Below, in pieces: positions 1-6,848 of a DNA stretch of 62,783 bases. Within the stretch, counting starts at the first letter, position 1. Every line of letters starts with the position of its first letter. The DNA is from Lentisphaeria bacterium. GTDB lineage: Bacteria > Verrucomicrobiota > Lentisphaeria > Victivallales > Victivallaceae. The notes under the pieces are model-generated. The model was given only the letters and a program-made list of their open reading frames with translations, was not told the DNA's origin and searched no databases. The translations under genes and the position numbers were made by a program. The stretch lies in NCBI GenBank assembly GCA_017457105.1, contig JAFTIA010000027.1, forward strand, positions 1 through 62,783, written 5' to 3'.

Positions 1-3
1 ACT

Positions 4-271
4 GTGAGCCATGTGCTCCGGAAATTCCATGGTACATGGCTCACACGCTTTCTTGTGCTTACCCCAGTATTCTTAGAATTCCCAGTATTCCCAGTTGGCC
101 TTGCCCGCAGTATCGGCTCTGCGCAATGCGCTCCGCCAGCCAACGGACCACGCAGCCATGTGCTCCGGAAATTCCATGGTACATGGCTCACACGCTTTCC
201 TGTGCTTACCCCAGTATTCTTAGTATTCCCAGTATTCCCAGTTGGCCTTGCCCGCAGTACCGGCTCTGCGC
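4..271. repeat. Duplicated stem-loop repeat (147-bp spacing)
   Basis: Bases 7-124 recur at 154-271 with only a few differences, an offset of 147 bp. Each copy begins with an inverted repeat: GTGAGCCATGT at 4-14 pairs with ACATGGCTCAC at 34-44, and the second copy keeps AGCCATGT (154-161) and ACATGGCT (181-188). The rest of each copy is a CCAGTATTC-rich stretch leading into a TTGCCCGCA-type segment. No credible gene lies in 1-293; the open frames here only read through the repeat. A related hairpin occurs at 62591-62623, so this is a dispersed family and not only a local duplication. Confidence 0.8.
121..146 (+). repeat. Dispersed intergenic repeat, copy 1
   Basis: A segment starting GCGCAATGCGCTCCGCCAGC is about 72% identical without gaps to 23281-23312 and closer still to the minus strand of 62481-62505. 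All three copies lie in non-coding DNA. The copies at 121 and 62505 are each preceded by TTGCCCGCA and a short spacer. This looks like a mobile or palindromic intergenic repeat of unknown function. Confidence 0.55.
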
Positions 272-293
272 CCGTCTGCGCTGCGCTCTTCTT

Positions 294-3014
294 TTACGGA
301 ATTTCCAACAGGAACATCTTACCCATCTGGGTGTGGCAGAACTTTTTTTCTTTGATCGCCAGCGTGTGCAGATAGGGGGATCTGCTGTAAACAGCTCCGG
401 CAGGTTTGATTTCATCCCCGCCGACATCCGTCAGATCCATCGTTCGCCATCTGCCGAAGAAATAGTGCCCGCCAATGACCACAGGATCAGAAAATTCTGC
501 CAGTTCTTCAAAGAGCCGTTCCCGGAATTTGCCGGGGACAGGTGTAACGGCTTTGCCGCCGAGAAGCCGGATAAATGTTTGAAAATTGCCGGAAGTGGTG
601 CTGTACGCAATAACAACAAAATTCCGCCCGTCAATGGTAAAGCGTTTTGCCACCAATGGATTATCCCACCGGTTGGGGCGGGTCAAACGCTCCTGCCACT
701 CTTTTTTTGTCCACTGGCAGATAAAAGCGGGCTGTTTGTCTTTGGGGTAGAGAGAAAATTTCCCGTACTGGAAAGCCAGGGAGGTAGCGGTATTTTTTTT
801 GGGCGGCGGCAGTTTTCCGGGGATCGTCCTGCCGTCCGGCCAACGCCATGCCCCTTGCTGAAACTCCCCTGCAACCTGTACGGGCCAGCCGTTGGTACAG
901 GCAAACGCTTTTGCCATCGTCCGGAGTTCCGGCGTGTCCAGAACCGCCAGACTGCCGCCCAGCAGGGAACAAAAAGAGCTGCTTCTCCGGGAAGTTTCTG
1001 CGCCGATCGTGCTGATGATCAATTCAAAATGCCGATCCTGTGTATCAAAAACATACGGCTGGATCTGCCAGCGGAAATGTTTGGCAAACCAGGTCATGTC
1101 CCCCGGGGCAATGGCGGTACGGAAAGCACTTTTGTCATAAAAACTCTGAAAGAAAAGGTGATCGATTTTCTGCCACTGTACTTGATAATCCTTACTCATT
1201 CTCATCAATTTGACCGTATTGGGCTGAAGGATCTCCGGCGTGGTGCAAAGGGCGTATTCATCGCACTCTTTGAGTTTGAAAACACCTGCACCATTGGGGT
1301 CGGTCAACTTTTTGAGGTCATGCTGCCCCATCCATGCGCCCCGCATGCACCATTCCCACTCCACATCGGTAAGGGGGCGCACGATATATCCCGGAGGCAG
1401 CATGCCGTAATTCTGCATTCGCAGAGTTCTTTTTCTGCAGTATTCCAAAACATCGTTCCACGAAATAAATCCCACGGGAACATTGTTTTTACCGCTGGCA
1501 TTCTGCGGTTCATAACCTGCAACAAAAATAAAATCTTCTGCTAAAATCTCTTTTTCAGAAACCCAGACCGGATATTCCACCGTTTCCCGTTTTTTGGTGA
1601 AAACCGAATCAAATTCCCCGGGCGGGATGTAGACATAAACATTCCAGGGCGTATCAACATCCGCCAATTTTTTCCCGGGAGCAAGACTCCCCTGCCACAA
1701 ATGCCGCAAATAACGCTTTTCCCATGCCTCCACTTTCTGCAGACCTGCGGCTTTTTTCTCCGGCGGCAGAAAAGTGCCTAATGCAGAATGGTAGAGAATT
1801 CGCGCCTGACCGGAGCGTTTCATATCTTCCAGCGGATTTCCGGAACTTTCCGGGAGCGGCTTTTCCGCCGCCTGAACCGCTATTTCCTCCAGAAAACGGA
1901 TACACTCCTTACGGTGTTCCTCCCCTTTTTCCGGGGACTGGCTGGAAAGAGAATAGATTTTTTTGAAAAAGGACTCGATTTCCTGCTGCGGCATCCATTG
2001 CGCCAACTGGATCTTCAAAGGATCTTTGCATTCCAAAAACCGGGAAGTGAACTTTACACTTTCCATTTTTTGCTGTTCTGCAAGGATTTCTTTTTCCTGC
2101 CGCACCGCCTGATAGGCAGCCCGATAATCCTTGATCTGCCCGAATCCCCAAAACGCCAGTGCCGCCATAACAAGCCCCCCCAGCAGCCCCCGCAACCTCA
2201 AGCTCCACTGGATCGCCTTCTTTTTGGTCGTGACTCTGCCACGGACAAGGGCGGCAGAAAATTCTTCTGCACTGCGGAAACGGGAAAGCGGATTCCGGTT
2301 GCACGCCGTGGTGATCAGGTTGTTCCATTCCCGTACGCCGGGCTGGTTCACCAGATCCGGCGGAAGTTGAGGATACTTTTCCGGCGGGAACCCGGTAAGC
2401 AGACAGTAGAGAACTTTGCCGACAGCGTACAAATCATCTTCCCGGGTCTGGCCGCTTTCATTGGTCTGCAGCCGTTCCGGCGGAATAAACCCCAGCGTAC
2501 CGCCGAAAGAAAGAAGGTGATTGATATTCCGTACCAGCCCCACATCGGAAAGTTTGGCGACTCCGTTGATCATCAGAATATTTTCCGGCTTGATATCCCG
2601 GTGGACCAGCTGATTTTTATGAAGATCCTGCAAACCCCTCAACAGTTCGGTGGCGATCCGCAGTGTTTCCCCCGGTGACAGGCGTTTTTTTTGCGCCATG
2701 ATATTGCTCAAGGTTGCGGGGATATACTGTTCCGGATCTTTATTGCCGGGATTCAGGTCATCCGCCAGCTCCATGGTGTAATACAGAAAATCCGGCGTTT
2801 CTGCAATGTGAAAAATGCGGATCAAATTACCGGAATTACTGATTTTAGCATAATGCTGCAACCCGGAGATCTCTCTGGCGGCGGCGGATTTTTCCACCGT
2901 TTTCAGGGCGACCCGTCTGCCGATGGAGTCTTCGGCAATATAGACATCGCCATAAGCCCCTCTGCCACAGCGTGCCAGAAGTTTGTATGGCTGGATTTTT
3001 TCAGCCGCAATCAT
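294..3014 (-). CDS. Membrane Ser/Thr protein kinase with FGE-like and C-type-lectin-like domains
   Basis: 906 residues. The N-terminal kinase domain (about 8-260) has a glycine loop GRGAYGDV (17-24), the ATP-binding Lys in VALK (38), HRDIKPEN (138-145) and a magnesium loop DVG (157-159) in place of DFG, so it should be active. One membrane segment lies at about 275-293, followed by a short coiled coil. The rest is predicted to be periplasmic. Around 450-600 there is a formylglycine-generating-enzyme-like segment (VPVGFISWNDVLEYC and RPLTDVEWEWCMRGAW). After about 640 come two lectin-like units (GGSLAVLDTPEL, WRWPDG). The start codon overlaps the stop of the zinc-finger gene by 4 nt, so the sigma factor, this small protein and the kinase form one operon. 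The likely role is transmembrane sensing that controls the sigma factor; the ligand is unknown. Confidence 0.85.
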   Translation of the reverse strand: MIAAEKIQPYKLLARCGRGAYGDVYIAEDSIGRRVALKTVEKSAAAREISGLQHYAKISNSGNLIRIFHIAETPDFLYYTMELADDLNPGNKDPEQYIPATLSNIMAQKKRLSPGETLRIATELLRGLQDLHKNQLVHRDIKPENILMINGVAKLSDVGLVRNINHLLSFGGTLGFIPPERLQTNESGQTREDDLYAVGKVLYCLLTGFPPEKYPQLPPDLVNQPGVREWNNLITTACNRNPLSRFRSAEEFSAALVRGRVTTKKKAIQWSLRLRGLLGGLVMAALAFWGFGQIKDYRAAYQAVRQEKEILAEQQKMESVKFTSRFLECKDPLKIQLAQWMPQQEIESFFKKIYSLSSQSPEKGEEHRKECIRFLEEIAVQAAEKPLPESSGNPLEDMKRSGQARILYHSALGTFLPPEKKAAGLQKVEAWEKRYLRHLWQGSLAPGKKLADVDTPWNVYVYIPPGEFDSVFTKKRETVEYPVWVSEKEILAEDFIFVAGYEPQNASGKNNVPVGFISWNDVLEYCRKRTLRMQNYGMLPPGYIVRPLTDVEWEWCMRGAWMGQHDLKKLTDPNGAGVFKLKECDEYALCTTPEILQPNTVKLMRMSKDYQVQWQKIDHLFFQSFYDKSAFRTAIAPGDMTWFAKHFRWQIQPYVFDTQDRHFELIISTIGAETSRRSSSFCSLLGGSLAVLDTPELRTMAKAFACTNGWPVQVAGEFQQGAWRWPDGRTIPGKLPPPKKNTATSLAFQYGKFSLYPKDKQPAFICQWTKKEWQERLTRPNRWDNPLVAKRFTIDGRNFVVIAYSTTSGNFQTFIRLLGGKAVTPVPGKFRERLFEELAEFSDPVVIGGHYFFGRWRTMDLTDVGGDEIKPAGAVYSRSPYLHTLAIKEKKFCHTQMGKMFLLEIP

Positions 3015-3214
3015 TGATCCTGATCTTTCCGGATGTTTTCCCGGCAGTGAATCTCCCGGATCTGTACGATCAATTTTTCATCCTGTTCGAGTTGTTCCAG
3101 CAAATCCCGGCAGGCGGCACACCGCTGCAAATGACACCGGCACAAAAACCGTTTCCAAAACGGCATGATTTTATTCCGGCACATATCAAGTTCTGCGTAA
3201 GAAAAATGATTCAC
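3011..3214 (-). CDS. Small zinc-finger (zf-HC2-like) putative anti-sigma factor
   Basis: 67 residues. The Cys/His cluster CRCHLQRCAACRDLLEQL resembles the HC2 zinc-binding anti-sigma domain found in many ECF regulators. No membrane segment is visible. It lies between the sigma factor (1-nt gap) and the kinase (4-nt overlap), the position expected for a soluble regulator that could pass the kinase signal to the sigma factor. The family assignment rests on the Cys/His pattern and the context, as the protein is too short for a firm call. Confidence 0.55.
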   Translation of the reverse strand: MNHFSYAELDMCRNKIMPFWKRFLCRCHLQRCAACRDLLEQLEQDEKLIVQIREIHCRENIRKDQDQ

Positions 3215-3215
3215 T

Positions 3216-3788
3216 TTAATCTTCCTCCGCTAAAACTTTTGCCTTTTTCCGCAGCTGCGCTATGCACCGGGATTTGGCTTCGTAAACATTTTGGACGGAA
3301 ATTTGCAGAAAATCAGCAACTTCCTGTACAGGACGCTGTTCCAATACAGAAAGCTGAAACGCCTGAAATGTCGTTTCCTGCACGGTATTCTGCACCTGGA
3401 TCAATGCCTGTTCAAAAACATGGTTCTGCCATTCTTTGCACCATATTTTTTCAAAAGAATCGATTCCGGGAACATTGGCCATTTCCATAGCGGCATAATC
3501 CAGCGACCGCCGTTTGGCACGGTAAAGATCCACAATGGCATTATGGATCACCGTTCCGAGATAATCACGGAAACGCCCCTGCGATTTGTCATAGCGGAAA
3601 GTTTCCTGCATTTTGAAAACTTTGACCATAACAGTTTGCACAAGGTCTTCGATTTCTTCAAGGGAAAGATTTTCCCGTTTTGCAAAGAAAACGATCAGCG
3701 GACGGTACGTGTTATAAAATTCCTGCCAGGAAATCTCGCTGTTGCTGCGGATCGCTTCCAATAATGATTGTTTCGTTGTATATGCCAT
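3216..3788 (-). CDS. ECF-type RNA polymerase sigma factor
   Basis: 190 residues from the ATG at 3788; the frame is open further upstream, but no better start is seen there. Region 2 is EFYNTYRPLIVFFAKRENLS and the following EEIEDLVQTVMVKVFK. Region 4 is the C-terminal helix-turn-helix with VQEVADFLQISVQNVYEAKS. It is the first gene of the sigma / zinc-finger / kinase operon. In related bacteria, and in the Vibrio EcfP/PknT pair, ECF factors next to Ser/Thr kinases are activated by phosphorylation; applying that here is inference. No Shine-Dalgarno sequence precedes the ATG, and a plausible promoter sits almost on the start codon, so the message may be leaderless. Confidence 0.85.
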   Translation of the reverse strand: MAYTTKQSLLEAIRSNSEISWQEFYNTYRPLIVFFAKRENLSLEEIEDLVQTVMVKVFKMQETFRYDKSQGRFRDYLGTVIHNAIVDLYRAKRRSLDYAAMEMANVPGIDSFEKIWCKEWQNHVFEQALIQVQNTVQETTFQAFQLSVLEQRPVQEVADFLQISVQNVYEAKSRCIAQLRKKAKVLAEED

Positions 3789-3798
3789 AGTATTGAGC

Positions 3799-3826
3799 AA
3801 TATACACAAATATTTATTAAAAGCAA
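3799..3826 (-). promoter_or_regulatory. Candidate promoter of the sigma-factor operon
   Basis: On the minus strand, TTGCTT (3821-3826) is followed after 16 bp by TATATT (3799-3804). Transcription would start near 3792, about 4 nt before the ATG at 3788. The surrounding DNA is very AT-rich, so chance matches are likely. Confidence 0.35.
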
Positions 3827-3944
3827 ACGAGTTTGGGTTAAATAATGCGATTATATTTTGCAAATATTTTTATTTTTTGAGCCAGAAATATGCCAAAAGA
3901 GCGTATAAGAAACGCAAAGTGCTCTGCCAAACCATCCGGGGCAC

Positions 3945-3980
3945 AAAAAAAGCGCAGTATTTGAAACCTGCGCTTTTTTT
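3945..3980. terminator. Bidirectional intrinsic terminator
   Basis: GCGCAG (3952-3957) pairs with CTGCGC (3968-3973), and the stem is flanked by seven As on the left and seven Ts on the right, so it has a U-tract on either strand. It lies 18 bp beyond the purQ stop codon (minus strand) and should end the queF-argJ-purQ transcript before it reaches the sigma-factor operon. Confidence 0.85.
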
Positions 3981-3997
3981 GATGCCCGGAAAACCTT

Positions 3998-4804
3998 TTA
4001 CAGGTTTTCGGCGGCAAAGTTTACGGCGTTTTCAAAGAACGGCACACCGTCTCCCTGTGCGGGCAGGCGGCCTTCATCCCGTGCGGTGGTCCAGTCCGGA
4101 GCATTGTAGGGGGAAAGGAACGCTTCCGGATGGGGCATCAGCCCGAATACACGGCCGGTGGGATCGCAGATCCCGGCAATGGAGTTCAGAGAACCGTTGG
4201 GATTGGCGGGGAATTCCGTTGCCGGATTTCCGGCATCATCCACATAGCGCAGAGCCACCATGTTGCGTTCTTCAATAGCCGCCAGAACTTCCGGATCCGC
4301 CACGAATTTCCCTTCGCCATGACGCAGGGGTAAACGGATGGTATCCATGTTCCGGGTGAAAACGCAGGGGCTCGACTGATTGATCTTCAACCGGCACCAG
4401 TCATCACGGAAGGTTCCGCAATCGTTGTGCGCCAGAGCCACGGTCTGGGTGAAATAATCGCCATCCAGTGCGGGGAGCATCCCCAGACGGGTCAGGGTTT
4501 GGAATCCGTTGCAGATCCCGATCACCAGTTTGCCGTCCGCCACAAAATTTTCCAGCTGATCCCGGAGATTGAACTTCACCCGGTTGGCAAACACCGTACC
4601 GCTGCCCAGATGATCCCCGAAAGAAAACCCGCCGATAAACGCCAGAATGTGAAATTCCTTCAGCGTCCGCTTGCCGGAAATAAGATCGTTCAGGTGAACC
4701 TGTTCCGGAGTTGCGCCTGCCAGTTTGAATGCGGCGGCAGTTTCCCGTTCGCAATTCAGACCGAAACCGGTGATAACCAATGCTTTGACATCATTTTTTT
4801 TCAT
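3998..4804 (-). CDS. purQ: Phosphoribosylformylglycinamidine synthase, glutaminase subunit PurQ
   Basis: 268 residues, a class I glutamine amidotransferase. It releases ammonia from glutamine for the fourth step of purine synthesis (FGAR to FGAM), working with PurL and PurS, which are not in this window. The nucleophile is the Cys of GICNGFQ (near residue 98), and the His-Glu pair is in MPHPEAF near the C-terminus. An N-terminal ALVITGFGLNCERET and an oxyanion-region FIGGFSFGDHLGSG fit the PurQ family. It follows argJ by 9 nt and ends just before a strong terminator. Confidence 0.93.
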   Translation of the reverse strand: MKKNDVKALVITGFGLNCERETAAAFKLAGATPEQVHLNDLISGKRTLKEFHILAFIGGFSFGDHLGSGTVFANRVKFNLRDQLENFVADGKLVIGICNGFQTLTRLGMLPALDGDYFTQTVALAHNDCGTFRDDWCRLKINQSSPCVFTRNMDTIRLPLRHGEGKFVADPEVLAAIEERNMVALRYVDDAGNPATEFPANPNGSLNSIAGICDPTGRVFGLMPHPEAFLSPYNAPDWTTARDEGRLPAQGDGVPFFENAVNFAAENL

Positions 4805-4813
4805 TCTTCAGCC

Positions 4814-6040
4814 TCATGTATGGTAATCTGCGTTGATTTTGACATATTCATAGGATACATCACTGGTCCAGACCCAGTAATCTGCGTCGCCGGATTTGAA
4901 GTCGATCCGGACAGTGAATTCACGCTGTTTGACGATCTCCACCAGATCCGCTTCCGGCGTACCGGCATCGCCGCCATTGCGCACCACCGGCATGTCGCCG
5001 TAAAAAATATCCGTGGTCGCCGGGTTGAATGCCGCTTCGGAATAGCCCAGTGCAGCGATCACACGGCCCCAGTTGGGGTCATTGCCGAACCACGCCGTTT
5101 TGCAGAGAAGGGAATTGGCAACGGCTTCCGCCGCTTTTTTGGCATCCGCATAACTGGGGGCGTGTTCGATTTTGATTTCCACAAATTTGGTGGCACCTTC
5201 GCCGTCCATGACCATTTTGCGGGCAAGGGACTGCATCACGGCACGCAGGGCATCCCGGAAAAGGGCTTCCTCTTCCGAACCCGGTTCAATGACAACTCCG
5301 GAAGCTCCGTTGGCAAAAAGAAGCACCGTATCGTTGGTGCTCATATCGCCATCCACCGTAATGCGGTTGAAGGACTGTTCAATGCCGCCATCCACCAGAT
5401 CTGCAAGCTGCTTTTTGGTCAGTGCCGCATCGGTGGTGATAAAGCAGAGCATAGTGGCATGCAGAGCTTTCATTTTGGGATCGATCATCCCTGCGCCCTT
5501 GGTCATGGCTCCGATGGAGATGGTTTTGCCGCCGATCTCCAACTGCACAGCCACGCTCTTGGGCACGGTATCCGTGGTCATGATCGCTTCGGACGCCAGA
5601 TTGCCGCCGTCATGGGACAATGCCGGTACCGCCAGTTCGATCCCTTTGCGGATCGTTTCCAGATCCAGCTGCACCCCGATCCGCCCGGTGGATGCTGCAA
5701 AGATTTCCTCTGGCTTCAACTGCAACGCTTCCGCCGCCATGGCACAGCTTTTCTCTGCCGCTTCATCGCCGGGAGCCCCGGTACAGGCATTGGCATTGCC
5801 GCTGTTGATGATGACCGCCCGGAAGGTATCCCCCTCTTTCAAACGGCGTCGGCAGAGCTGGACCGGAGCTGCCGCAAAGGTACAGCTGGTAAAAGCACCG
5901 CCCACCGTTGCCGGAAGTTCAGAGTACAGCATGGCAAAGTCCGGCGCACCGCTGCGCTTGAACCCTGCCGTGACCCCGGCGGCTTTGTATCCTGCCGGAG
6001 TTGTGACGGATCCGCCGTCCACCCATTTGAATTCAGCCAT
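4814..6040 (-). CDS. argJ: Bifunctional glutamate N-acetyltransferase / amino-acid acetyltransferase ArgJ
   Basis: 408 residues. ArgJ transfers the acetyl group from N-acetylornithine to glutamate, recycling acetyl in arginine synthesis; some family members also make acetylglutamate from acetyl-CoA. The self-cleavage region is visible as KGAGMIDPKMKALHATML, where the Thr of ATML would become the N-terminal nucleophile of the beta chain. NSGNANACTG, STGRIG and GNDPNWGRV are typical of the family. I chose the ATG at 6040 because GGAG lies 9 nt upstream; an in-frame ATG at 6055 has no ribosome site. The start overlaps the end of queF by 8 nt. No other arginine gene is nearby. Confidence 0.92.
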   Translation of the reverse strand: MAEFKWVDGGSVTTPAGYKAAGVTAGFKRSGAPDFAMLYSELPATVGGAFTSCTFAAAPVQLCRRRLKEGDTFRAVIINSGNANACTGAPGDEAAEKSCAMAAEALQLKPEEIFAASTGRIGVQLDLETIRKGIELAVPALSHDGGNLASEAIMTTDTVPKSVAVQLEIGGKTISIGAMTKGAGMIDPKMKALHATMLCFITTDAALTKKQLADLVDGGIEQSFNRITVDGDMSTNDTVLLFANGASGVVIEPGSEEEALFRDALRAVMQSLARKMVMDGEGATKFVEIKIEHAPSYADAKKAAEAVANSLLCKTAWFGNDPNWGRVIAALGYSEAAFNPATTDIFYGDMPVVRNGGDAGTPEADLVEIVKQREFTVRIDFKSGDADYWVWTSDVSYEYVKINADYHT

Positions 6041-6461
6041 CGATCTTTTCTCCATATCTTGCCGTTACATGAATGGCGATCCCGCCCCGGGGACGGAATT
6101 CCCCCACGACCTCCGCCGCACGGGGTTTGCAGGCTTTCACCACTGCATCCAGAATGGTGTTCACCGACTCTTCATGGAACGTATTGGTATTGCGGAACGA
6201 AAACAAATACAGTTTCAAAGACTTGCTTTCCACACACAGTTGATCCGGAATATAGCGCAGAACGATATGCCCGAAGTCCGGCTGCCCGGTCACCGGACAG
6301 AGAGAGGTGTATTCCGGACAGTCAAACGTAATGATATAATCCCGGTCCGCATAGAGGTTTTTGAAGGTCTCCAGAGAGGCTTCTTCCGGCGACTGCGGGT
6401 AGTTATGCTCATTCTGTTTGAGCAGTGTCAGGCTGGCAAATCTGGATTTGTCTTTTTGCAC
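6033..6461 (-). CDS. queF: NADPH-dependent 7-cyano-7-deazaguanine reductase QueF
   Basis: 142 residues from a GTG at 6461, which has AGGAG 10 nt upstream; a TTG at 6488 would add nine residues. QueF reduces preQ0 to preQ1 in queuosine synthesis. The single-domain form shows the catalytic Cys in YTSLCPVTGQPDFG, the family motif ESKSLKLY and the downstream FRNTNTFHEE. It is the first gene of the queF-argJ-purQ unit. Confidence 0.9.
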   Translation of the reverse strand: MQKDKSRFASLTLLKQNEHNYPQSPEEASLETFKNLYADRDYIITFDCPEYTSLCPVTGQPDFGHIVLRYIPDQLCVESKSLKLYLFSFRNTNTFHEESVNTILDAVVKACKPRAAEVVGEFRPRGGIAIHVTARYGEKIDG

Positions 6462-6502
6462 TTTTTCTTTTCTCCTGTATTGACACAATCACACACACTA
6501 TT

Positions 6503-6531
6503 AAAATACCACGCCGGATCGTTTTTTGCAA
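6503..6531 (-). promoter_or_regulatory. Promoter of queF-argJ-purQ
   Basis: On the minus strand, TTGCAA (6526-6531) and TATTTT (6503-6508) are separated by 17 bp. The predicted start of transcription is near 6496, leaving a leader of about 35 nt that holds the AGGAG of queF. Confidence 0.6.
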
Positions 6532-6567
6532 CCGGAAAAACAATTTTTTTGCCGGTGACGGGCAGCA

Positions 6568-6773
6568 CCCGCCTCCGCTTGGCTCCGGCGTGGCAAGCCC
6601 GTTGGCATGTGGTCGGCTGTCGCCCTATCGGGCTCTCGAGCCTCCCGCCTCCGCTTGGCTCCGGCGTGGCAAGCCCGCCGGCATGTGGTCGGCTGTCGCC
6701 CTATCGGGCTCTCGAGCCTCCCGCCTCCGCTTGGCTCCGGCGTGGCAAGCCCGCTGGCATGTGGTCGGCTGTC
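6568..6773. repeat. 76-bp tandem repeat, about 2.7 copies
   Basis: Units begin at 6568, 6644 and 6720 and are nearly identical; they differ mainly at one dinucleotide (CCCGTTGGC, CCCGCCGGC, CCCGCTGGC). Each unit can fold: CCGGCG pairs with CGCCGG across about 9 nt in the middle copy, and GCCC/GGGC nested inside GGCT/AGCC forms a second hairpin in the two full units. The array fills the gap between the divergent promoters of queF and the DUF6259-type gene. No gene is visible in it. Confidence 0.9.
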
Positions 6774-6779
6774 CCCCCC

Positions 6780-6808
6780 TTGAAAAACTTATACTGCCGC
6801 CTTATATT
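6780..6808 (+). promoter_or_regulatory. Promoter of the DUF6259-type gene
   Basis: TTGAAA (6780-6785), a 17-bp spacer and TATATT (6803-6808). It starts just after the tandem repeat. Transcription from about 6815 would give a leader of roughly 34 nt that contains AAAAAAGGAG. Confidence 0.65.
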
Positions 6809-6848
6809 AACCCGGAATGATTTTTATGCTAAAAAAGGAGTTTTTTTT

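Noticed and set aside
36..1544. 502-codon plus-strand frame at the left end
   Set aside because: Runs through the stem-loop repeats and antisense to the kinase; no domain.
6568..6773. CRISPR array
   Set aside because: Units are contiguous with no variable spacers, there are under three copies, and there are no cas genes.
5172..6848. Upstream extension of the DUF6259-type frame
   Set aside because: It lies antisense to argJ and queF and passes through the tandem repeat. The ATG at 6849 has a promoter and ribosome site.
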